From contig NC_089740.1 of NCBI RefSeq assembly GCF_035083965.1, forward strand, positions 7,437,552 to 7,501,551: a stretch of DNA of 64,000 nucleotides, written 5' to 3'. Positions 23,070-33,500 of this stretch are shown one piece after another (position 1 is the first letter of the stretch; each line of letters opens with the position of its first letter). Origin of the DNA: Branchiostoma lanceolatum. Its lineage: Eukaryota; Chordata; Leptocardii; Amphioxiformes; Branchiostomatidae. Below the pieces are notes generated by a model, which made no database searches, was not told the origin of the DNA, and was given only the letters and a program-made list of their open reading frames with translations. Position numbers and translations under genes: made by a program.

Positions 23070-23440
23070 TTCCTGGACATAAATTGTATGCAGGATTAGT
23101 AGAACGATTCTCCAGACCCCTGGACAGAATCAGGAAGTCTTGTAGACATAGTAATAGCGGATAAACAAGTGAGTTGGCAAGGAACCATTGAGAAATTCAA
23201 CGAAGAAACAAAAAGGGGAAGTCATGTCTTGAAAAGACTACTTGGGATCCTCGACTTGAATTGTGTGCAAACTTAGTAGATCCATTCTTCAGACCCCTGG
23301 ACAGAAGTCTTGTAGATATAGTAATGGCGGATAAACAAGTGTGCTGGCAAGAAATCAGAACCAAGAACTCTTGAGAATTCACCGGAGAAAGTAAAAGGGG
23401 AAAGTCATGCCTTGAAAAGACTACTTGGAATCTTTGAGGA
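23070..23440. repeat. Tandem duplication, two units of about 185 bp
   Basis: Both copies contain CAGACCCCTGGACAGAA, AGTCTTGTAGA(C/T)ATAGTAAT, GCGGATAAACAAGTG and CTTGAAAAGACTACTTGG. Frames across it are broken in both copies, so coding is not supported. Confidence 0.85.
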
Positions 23441-23994
23441 ACAGCACTGTCTGTAAACACTTTATATATGCCGAGACATAAGATTAACAAGTAGTGTATG
23501 ATTCGTACTTTTGCAGTGTACTTAGTCTACCATTCTAGATGCTGCATGTTAAAAGTTTCAATATGTTTTCCCAATGATTATGAATTATCAGTGGATTAGA
23601 CAGTTTATTGTGTGATCGGGAAAATGTCAAGTCAATTAAAACATCCTATGATGTTGTATGTTAATACAAATACATGTAGCTGTATATGTAGATCTTATTA
23701 GCCTACAATGTTGTATAATAAAAAATAGCTCCAGTTTAAGTGTATTATAAATATAACACAGAAATATCTACCATACAAGGAACTGAGTCGATCTCAATGT
23801 AACCCAATGATTTGCATTTACCTGAAAACATTTCTTCTAGATTATTAATATCTAGCTTTATCTTGACATAGTTCATTTGTGCTGATAGAATCCATTCTGT
23901 AGCAGAATTTAGGCCTTACAACCATCCCTTTAGTAGAGACGGAGGACGTTACAAACTCTCTGTAATGGTTGATCCACATTTAAAGGACCTAGCC

Positions 23995-24646
23995 TCATAT
24001 TACATACGTCATAGTACAACTGACGACAACACACGCACCAAGGAATACCAGTAGGAAAACTCGGTCTAGTCTAGATGCTATCTCTTTCCACTCATTCATC
24101 ACAGCTTCTTTCTTCTTCTGTTTGAGCTGATTTTGTTTCAAGGCCTCAAGTTTGCTGATGACTCCATCAAGAGGAGGCAACAGTTCCTCACTGTCATCAA
24201 ACTGTTCACGAAATCGGTTCCCATTGTCCGACGGATCGTCAATGCGTAGCCGCGAAGGCAACATGGCGGTTTCTTCTTCAGTTTTGTAGTCTTCCCTCTG
24301 ATGCATTTCCCTCTCTCTGCGTCTGTCCTGTTGATGTTGTTTCGCTAGCCGTAAACAGCCACAGAATAGGCAGTCAAGCCAACAGGACTCTTCAGTCATT
24401 CCCAGTAGCTGTTTGAGCCAGTAGGGCGGGTTGGTGTTCATGTTTGTGAAGTTTAGCGCGATGGTGAGGATGCTTAGGATGGTGGACATGGCGACGACAA
24501 CAATGATAACACCGAAGAAACGACCTATAAAAGATATGACAAGACATTGAAAGGTTACCCATCAGTATGCTTCGCAGTGAGAGACACGCGGCTCACAACA
24601 AAAGTATTCCGTAGTACTTCAATCTGCTTTCCACGGGGCACTACTG

Positions 24647-24680
<34 letters not shown>

Positions 24681-27600
24681 GACTACTACTACTTCTACTT
24701 CTTCTACTACTACTACTACTTCTACCACTACTTCTATTATTACTACTACTACTACTGCTGCTACTATATACTGGAAGATGCTATTGATCCAACAGCCATT
24801 GATGCTCCAATGAAGGTAGCAGAAGTACTACCGAAGCGTTAATAGCTACTTCAGTATTTGGTTGTGTAAAAAGACCCAAAATATCCATTCAGTTGTCAAC
24901 CTTATTGGTTGATTGGTTGTCGTGATTGATTGATTGACTCCTTTAGCTGTCACATGTAAAGGAGTATGAAATCCACTCATGATAGCAGAAAAACATGGAC
25001 AGCATAACAAAGCATACCAACATCTTATAACCTCATGTTCCATATGCCTACCTTTCCATGTGTTCCATAAGCTGCTGCATAAACGTCTTGGATGTGGTCA
25101 CAGTTTGTAACCCATATGTTAATTGGTTCTACCTTATGACACTATGCACGAAGATGATCCTTCATATTGCACTTTATTCTGACCAAATAACAAACACTCC
25201 TTTATTACCTATCAGAGGGATGTAGTTTGAAGTTGCCGGGAGGGACTCTATCACCATGTGCATGAAGACGATCAGTGACAACAACATCGTGAGGCTCAGC
25301 GACAGCTTCTCACCGGAATCTGGTGGGATGTTGAAGCTCAGCAGGCTGTCAATCAAAGTTACAGTTAGGTTAGGTTAAATAACTTTAGGCAAGGATAACT
25401 CAGATGTTGTTGATATATAAGATTACTCATGTTTTTGAGATGAATGAAACATTACTGAACAGTACTGAACAAAAATGTATGATTATGGATGAGTAACCCA
25501 TACTGCACTTTACGAACCTATTAGTAATCAACAAAACTGCAGTCACCTGGTTGCATGTGGAAGTGAAAGGATAGATACACATCGGGGCTAAAAAAAACAT
25601 CCCTAAAGGAAGACGGGGGGCGCCACAAACGTTCTGCTACACAGAGTCACATGTCTATAAGCAGCATATCAAACAAGAGTGCATTTATTCCTTGAAACTA
25701 ATACAGGCCGATGTCATACAGTCAAAATGTCGGTAAGTACAGTTCGTTGTGAATTTCAATCGAAAGATTCTTTTTAAGGTTTCATTCGTGTCACGATGCG
25801 GAATATTTTTGCTAAAAGTACCTATTTGTATCTACCTTATGAGGAGAATGACGATACATGGCGCGAAGATGTGGTAGATGTAAAACAGCGGCTGTCGTTC
25901 AATGACCAGGGTAAACGTGACGTCAGCATAAGGTGCATCGGAGGAGCTGCAGTGAAAAAAGCGACATCGAACAATAGATGATCAAAATAATTCAACACAT
26001 TTTATGGAAAAGTTATGAGATTTTCTAAATTTTCAACTAGTTCTCTGGTCTTCTTCAAGATAACTGAGGACTTGGTGTACTTTTATTGGTGCCGAGGAAA
26101 CAAAGTGAAGTGGTTGCTCATAACACATAACGTTCCGGAAATGTGATGTCGGCAACGGGTCAAAGGTGATTAGAAGTCGGTATCGGCTACCACCTGGTTC
26201 CATCAGAGATGAACTTTGAATTCATGCTTGTCCCACGTGTTGCTGATTATAAGGTATGGTACCAAAACCATATGTGATGTAGAAAATACCACGCCCAGGC
26301 ATACCTGTATGATACTACGTTCCGTTCAGCTACGAAGTTGACCACATCCCATTCCCCGCTCTTCCTGTACCCGTCAAGATCACCTTCTGAAGACCTGTGC
26401 AGAGTTATATATATCAATATTAACAGAATACACATTTTGCCTTTTGGACTAACAGTGACTTTTCGTCAGCACATAATAACAGGCAGTAAGTATGTCACGA
26501 TATCACACTGTATAATCACTTTAGCATGCAAGTTAATCTGAGCAGGCATATTTAATTAAGGAACATTTGTTTGCCAACTCAAAACTGCAAGAAACCATCT
26601 CCCAAACGATACGGGGGATGATATCGACTTTCAATAACCTTTGACCCTTTGCTGACGTCACACGTGCATTAAGTCACGTGCCCAGGGCAATTGGGGCAGA
26701 TAGCTGAAAAGGGCGGAGCGATTTAGTCAGAAAGTCCGGTGAGTCCATTTTTTTGAGTTGGCAAACAGTTTATATTCCCCATGATAAAAACTTACTTGTT
26801 GATGACATCAATGGCGAAGGCGTCGAAGGTCCAAGACCCGAACTTGAAAGGACACCTCTGTGTGTCGTAAGGGAAGCCTACGACGCTGATCTTGCACGAG
26901 GCCTTGAACGTGAACGGGTACAGATAGAACACCGAGCCGTTAGACGTGATGGTGACCTTCGTGTCCGGCAGTTCTGCGAAGCCTTTTTGGAGGATACTGC
27001 GGGGGTTGATACAAAGCACATTATCAGAAGTAGGACTGAAGGAACGAAGACCAACCATTGGGATATTTTGTTAGTAGTCATGATCAAGAATCTTTTAACC
27101 TTCAGCACGCTGTGAAACGTTTGCACCAAATGTTTCATTGTTTTTGGAGTTAGGCAGTAGGCAGAAGGTTGAAAATCTTGGTTTTGCGTGCAATCCTTAT
27201 TGCCATTCTCTTATCAATACTAGACTTTTTGTAGTGCTATCTCGGGAGCGTCTGATTTTAGATTTTAGTTTTCTTTCTCATTAATTTCATGATATCAATT
27301 TTGGACTTTGCGTTATGAAAGAAAAAGCACATGTCTTCATGATGTAGATTTGCAGTGGATCATATGTATTAGATTAAAACATTCTGTATTTAATTCATTT
27401 AGTGACATTTGTGAGACGTACGTTGTGATGAAGCATTGCTCACCCATTATAAAGAACGATGTCAGGTCGCCATATGCTGCTGCCCTGCATTCGTACAGCC
27501 GCCAGTCCGCGATAGTCATCTGGGTTCCACACTAGATATTCATCTGTCCAATACTGTGAGGAAAACAAAGTTGGCATATTGGAATTGACCCAAGCGCTAG

Positions 27601-29322
27601 TGGCAAGTGCTTCACGCCTACGCAATGATAACGAGTAGTGCAACGGATGCATTCAAAGTATAATATTGGTGGATTCAAAATAGAATTGATGCGTTCAAAC
27701 TAGAAGTGATGCCTTCAAACTGCTATTGGTGCATTCAAACTACAACTGATAAATTCAAACAATAACTGGTGCATTCAAACAACAATTGATGCAGTCAAAC
27801 TACAATTGATGCATTCGATTTGCGATGTTATTGATTAATTCAAACTACAGTTATTGGTGTATTTAGACTGATGAATTCATACTACAATTGATGCAGCCAA
27901 ACTACAATTGATGCAGTCAAACTACAATTGGTGCATTCGATCTACAATAGATGCATTCAAACTACAATTGATGAATTCCTTCTTTGATGAGTGGCAATAA
28001 CAGTACGGTCCTGTTTCGCCACAGGTATTCGTGTATATCGTATGAAATAATTTGGCTGTGCCCATCATCGACTGACGGGTGAGTCATGCTTGCGTAATGA
28101 TGAAGAGTGGCATTCCAGGGATACGGCATTACGGTTGATGTATTCCTTCTTCCATGAGTTGTAACAACAGATGGATCTTATTTTGCCAAGGGTATTCGTG
28201 CAGACCATAAGTTCTGAGATAAGTTGGCTCTGATCTTATTTTTGTCACAGATGTGGCTTTACATTGGTTCAGACGTATCTTAGATTATGATATAATACAA
28301 GCCTTACTGCAAAACAATATAACTGTTATCGTGAACATACCAGTCTCATCCACATGATTCCTGTGATTTGTTGATCCCGATCATTCTGTGAAAAAAAAAG
28401 AGTTAAAAAATTATTGTATATTTTGTAGTGTTTTAAAACAATGACTAGTAAACCCAGCAATTTATCTTTCGGATTGTTGGATAACAATGGAATAAACTAT
28501 CGTTAACTTTCAAATGTACATACGATGTTGGGAAAACTAGTTTAGCTTTAGCTTATTTGAATCTATGTATTTTTATAAAATGGCTATCGTAAGGTCGACG
28601 TCTGCATCACCAATCATTTAAAAAAAATCAAAATTTGTGTCTCTGTTATTTTGACGTAGTTGAAAAGCGGTTAATATATAGCCGAACAAGTTATCGAGGA
28701 ATAAACAAACTTAAAGTCTTTGGCTTAACTTGATTTCTTAATCAGAAATTGTTGACTGTATCATAAGTTATTTTCCATATCATAATTCAAATGGTTGAAA
28801 TTAAAAACTTACCACGTCGAGCAGCTGTGCTAACGCGACGTTCATAGTCACTCTGACGGGGGCAGAGCTGTTCTTCACCGGCCGTGCGTTCGTACTGTAT
28901 CCGGTCATCAGGCGGTCAACAAGATGCTTCTCAGTAAAGTTTCCCATGCTTCCTGTACAGCACATGTCAACAAATATTCCTTGCTTCAGTTTCAAATTGT
29001 AAATTTTGACTCGCCTCTTGGTTTATAAAGCAGTTGTCTATGATTTTTAACTCGACACACATTAAATAAAAGAGTCCATAGAACTATTTGCAACCGAAAT
29101 ATTCCTAATTTGTTTGCGTTTTGTATGCACACTAATTAAGTCTGAATCAAAAACATATGCTACATTTTATACGTCGACGTCCAGCTCTATGTCTTCGGTT
29201 ATATGATCTGAGTTGCAGTCTTCTTAACAAAGTCTACAAGTATATTTCAGTTAGTAGTAAGAAATTGTTACGGTTATCATAGAAGCATATTTCAGCTTTA
29301 CACACCCTCCAATGCATACTAT

Positions 29323-29380
<58 letters not shown>

Positions 29381-29645
29381 TACTCATCATAACACTACAC
29401 ATGTAGTTTCTAGTAGACTAACTACGCCGGCTATAGGGAGAATATTGGCCGGGGTTTCACCGTGGACTGGCTAATAATTTTTCTGCGCATCTCTTGGATC
29501 CATACGCCCGTAGAAGGGCCTGGTGGGGGCTACTACACATGTGCATGTAGCCACACTACTAAAGTTAACCAGAAATACACATACCTCCAATCATGGCGAC
29601 GAGCATGGATACCACCGGAACCAGCCACGGCCAGTTTCCTACCAT
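23995..29645 (-). CDS. Gene C: nAChR non-alpha-type subunit (complete, 474 aa)
   Basis: Coding exons on the - strand: 29645..29585, 28952..28813, 28385..28341, 27553..27444, 26996..26796, 26394..26305, 25946..25836, 25345..25209, 24524..23995. The total is 1425 nt in one frame; all introns are GT-AG. Residues 1-20 form a hydrophobic signal peptide. Loop D is GIMWMRL, exon 4 carries [10 protein letters not shown], the Cys loop [15 protein letters not shown] is at about 153-167, and loop B is GSWTFDA. The agonist-loop sequence [11 protein letters not shown] has Ser-Ser where alpha subunits have Cys-Cys, but keeps both flanking Tyr. M1, then [11 protein letters not shown] and M2 (Glu at 20'), M3, a loop with the motif CLFCGC, acidic stretches and M4 follow. 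The protein is likely a complementary (beta-like) or structural subunit of a cation channel. The head-to-tail position after D and before B indicates tandem duplication. Confidence 0.93.
24640..24768. repeat. (CTA/CTG)n trinucleotide repeat
   Basis: Imperfect CTA, CTG and CTT triplets in the last intron of gene C. The Thr-rich or Ala-rich open frames are artefacts. Confidence 0.93.
27647..27979. repeat. 20-bp minisatellite
   Basis: About sixteen variants of GATGCATTCAAACTACAATT in the gene C intron between exons 3 and 4. It begins 94 bp upstream of exon 4. A related segment (ATTCCTTCTT...ATGAGT) is duplicated at about 27968..28050 and 28139..28230. Confidence 0.92.
29325..29379. repeat. (CAAT)n microsatellite
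   Basis: About 55 bp of perfect CAAT units in intron 1 of gene C. Confidence 0.96.
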
Positions 29646-30576
29646 CTTGTGGCCTAAATAGATCTCTATAACAAGATCCCTCCACTACGCCACTGTACAT
29701 ATAGTTCCACGGTAAACACGCAAATCACCATTGGCATATGGTAACATTCCCACCGCCGTGTGAACTCAGTATTTGTCCCTCCGATAATCGACAATACCAT
29801 GAACCTCTTAGAAGTGGGTTGAGAGTATAATGTAGGCAGGCAGTGGCGTAATTTCACCCCGTTGTTGTCAAGGCGGATGTATATCTTCTTACGGTCCGTT
29901 GTGTTAATGTCTAATAAGGGAGTCTCCGCAATTGTTCCATGGTGGGAACAAGCAATCTGTTACCACGCCTTCCGCTAAGTTTGTGAAAGGTTCACAGTCG
30001 GATATTTGTTCCAGACCAACAGTGATTCACATGCCGGAAGTTCAGCTGCTAGTTGAACTTCCTGTTTGGGTTAAATCTTGTCTTTGTTTCCTGTGACTTT
30101 CACGAAAAGTAGTGGGGAGGGGGGTAGTGCAGAATATAGATGAAAATCTCCCAACTTTATTGAAAAAGTTGGGAAAAAGGAAATTAATTTATCTGATTTG
30201 ATTGATTATCCGCATGTAGGGTGTCGTACTCTAAGATATGAATTATTAGGCAATGCACAAAATCGTGAGGATAGAGTGATTTTTAATTTCCTCATCATTA
30301 AATTGATATGATATAGATTGCACAGTGCGTTCTTACCTACCGATCTAAGTATTACCAGTGTTTTTTTTGTCAAACAAATGTTATAAAATGACGTCATATT
30401 AGACCCTATGTTGTAGTGGTCACTGTCAATTTTAACAAATTGAATGTACATGTGTTGATGTGAAACAATACAGTATGCCCTATAGTATGTATTTGTTTAT
30501 ATACATCAAGAACAATATAGGTAAATATAGAATGGTATTTTGAAGATCATAGATAATACGTTTAACTTTGACAAGA
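29646..30576. other. Intergenic between genes C and D (0.9 kb)
   Basis: This holds the gene C 5' flank and the gene D 3' flank; no coding segment. A 9-bp-arm hairpin (CCCAACTTT at 30150..30158 with AAAGTTGGG at 30165..30173) contains AATAAA on the - strand (30156..30161). It lies about 415 bp beyond the gene D stop and is a candidate polyadenylation site. Confidence 0.5.
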
Positions 30577-33500
30577 CTACAACATTGATGTTGTTGTGCA
30601 TGCAACCACGGCTACAACAATGAACACCAGGAGAAATATGCGGTCCATTCTAGCTGCAACCTCATTCCACTCACTCAACACGCCCTGTTTCTCTTCCACC
30701 AGTCCGCGTTCTCCCTTTACTGTCATCATCTTACTGATAACACAATCAAGCTTGACCAGAAGGCGATTGGTCAGAAGATTAGACGTACTTTTTGATTGTG
30801 AAAACGATCGCTTACGGCAGATGACACTAAGATTGTCCTCAAAACCAGACTTCATTGACAACAGAACGATGTCTTTGTAGTTTTTCTTTCGATGATGTTG
30901 GCGGCCATTTTGAGGTTTTTCTTCAACCAAACTGTGACTGGCTCTACGACCACAACCACAGAAAAGCCACTCTGTTAGGAATACTTCTTGTGACATACCC
31001 ATGACTCGCTTGAGCCAATCAGGCGGTGGTTTAGGGTTTGGGTTTGAGAAGTGCAAACTTATAACGAAGATGCTGAGTATGGTTGACATGGCAACGATGA
31101 GGATGATGGCGCCGAAGAAGCGACCTGCAAGTATTAAAAATCTGTGGTCAAATTATGCATTTGCATAATATCAATTTTGGGCAACCATAACTAGTGACGT
31201 AATTGGCATGCTTCATCACAAGTTTGCTGGTCAACAAATCTTTTACTTAATGAATCTCCTTTCATTGTTATCTTCAAATTTAAATGCGCAAAATTATATC
31301 TGTAACTCAATTGTATATACTATAGATACAAAACGTTTTCATATTCATGCTTATGTTTGTTTTGTTATATATACCACTGTTTCTTTTTCACCTCGGTTCC
31401 TGTATTTTTCCCATACCATACTTTGTCACATGTTTTGTATATGAGTGTGTTAAGTGATAACGCTTAAATAAGCGTGTTTTGCTTGAGTGCGGCATCACTA
31501 TGTGTTGTTTTTGATGTTGGAATAATAAATTTAAAAAAAAATACTGGTGCCATTTACAGCTTTTGCGCAGAATTCAAATTCCTCACCTACTAACGGAATG
31601 TATCGAGACGTCGTCGGTAGTGTAGCATTCACCAGTTGCATGTAGACCACCAGGGTCAGCAACATCGTTGAGCTGAGTGAGAGTTTCTCCCCAGACTCTG
31701 GCGGGATCATGAAGCTCATCAAACTAAAAAAGAAAAGAAAAAATCATCATAAATTAGCATAAGTACAGTCTGATAAGGACAAGAGAAAGTAGAAGATAAT
31801 CACACAGTACCCCGCCTTATGCACCTTGCAATCAAGGAATTTGGTTCATGCCCATCCTCGTTTTGGTGCAACCTCACGCGCGTTCTCGTCAGCGTGTGGT
31901 CTCGCGAGAACACATTTCAAAATGGCGCTCTTATTTAAAAATGGGGCTTTTGGTATTCCTTTATGCATGTTCGGCAATACAACACGAGGGAAATGCGTTG
32001 AAATACAAAAAGCAACACGCCCTCCGGACACATTTTCAAAAAACAGACTTTGACTAATTTCTAACAGTTATGTGTTTCAGTAAAAATTCAGAAGAAGAGA
32101 GAATTAGAAAAACCGTACGGTGTCTGTTACCTTATCACGACAATGAGGATGCTTGGGAAGAAGATGAAGAAGATATAATACATCGACTGGCGTTGAATGA
32201 CGACGTGGAACGTTACGTCAGGATAAGGCACGTCAGATGCCCTGCAGAAAAAAAAAACAGAAACACATAGCCCTGATCCCACAATGTAAACAAATACTCA
32301 AATTACAATACAGTACAACCATAACGTATATTTGTGATCCTTGCCATCATTTGACTTACCCATAGGTTACAACATTTCTTTGTGCTGGCAGATCGATAAC
32401 TGTCCATATCCCATTGTGGTCGAATTCCAGATCACCAGTAGACGACCTTTTGGAAAATTGCAGAAAAATAAATGACAGTCATTGTGACAGTAAATTGTGA
32501 CGATATATAAAAGAAATAACGGTATGTAACGCTAAGAGTAGAATAATGTAATTATAAGCTGACTGTATGCATATGGGCTAGAGAATTTACTCCAATCGTG
32601 AACCGTATTGAGGGGTGGGGGGGCTACAGGCGTAGTCACGTTTGGGACTACAGTTTTCTCATTGCAGCGCCACCTAGCGGTGGGAAGGAGAACCAGTCAC
32701 TATGGCCCCGAGGAAAGCACTACTGAACGTAGACGTGTATACTAGTTTTGTTATTGACCGTGCACAAAGAACCTTAATTGATACCTATAAATCATTTTAT
32801 TTACTCTACGTTTTACAACACACACGTTTTATGAGGAAGGCATTGGGTAGCACACGTACTTGTTAACGACGTCAATGGCTAAGCCATCATATGACCATGA
32901 CCCGAACTTGAGTGGGCATGTCTGAGTGTCGTAAGGGAAGTCTGCCACGTTGATCTTGCACGAGGCCGTGAATGTGAACGGGTACAGATATGTCACCTCG
33001 CCTTCTGAACTGATGGTAGCCTTCGTGTCCGGGAGTTCTGCATAACCCTCTGCAAATATACTAAGAGGAAATAAAGCATTCATTTCAATGAGAAAGATTA
33101 TGAGGGCAATACAGGCATAGTCACGTTTGGGACCGCATTATTCCCACTAAAGCGCCATCTAGCGGTGAGAAGTAGAACCAGTAAGTATTGCCATGAGAGG
33201 GTAACAGAATAAGCTAGATAAGACAAGAACGTTCAAGATCAAGAAAGCTGCTGCAAAATGTTGCAATGCTGCTGAACATTATTAAAATATAAATGAATAT
33301 AATTATATTGAAAAGGAATACATGTACAATCATACATATACTGTGTATATTTACACAAGTCATGTAGTACCAGATTTATGCTATTTCGTTTGTTACTCTA
33401 CATTACTTTATGTTTTTAGTCCAAACGTCTAAAGATTGTTTTGTGTACCCGTTTTTAGCATTCTATTGAAATATGTGTAACCTCCATTAACATTAATCTG

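Larger units (their letters stand above)
12832..23994. other. Intergenic, 5' of gene B and 3' of gene C (11.2 kb)
   Basis: I find no exon with family similarity. The stretch holds tandem and dispersed repeats, listed separately, and AT-rich single-copy DNA. The promoter of gene B should lie at its left end, but no TATA box or initiator is clear. On the - strand an AATAAA lies at about 23603..23608, roughly 390 bp beyond the gene C stop, and could be its polyadenylation signal. A 239-codon open frame at 18432..19151 is unrecognised. Confidence 0.55.

Noticed and set aside
27602..28230. CRISPR-like array
   Set aside because: The 20-bp units are contiguous variants without unique spacers, in an intron of a eukaryotic gene.
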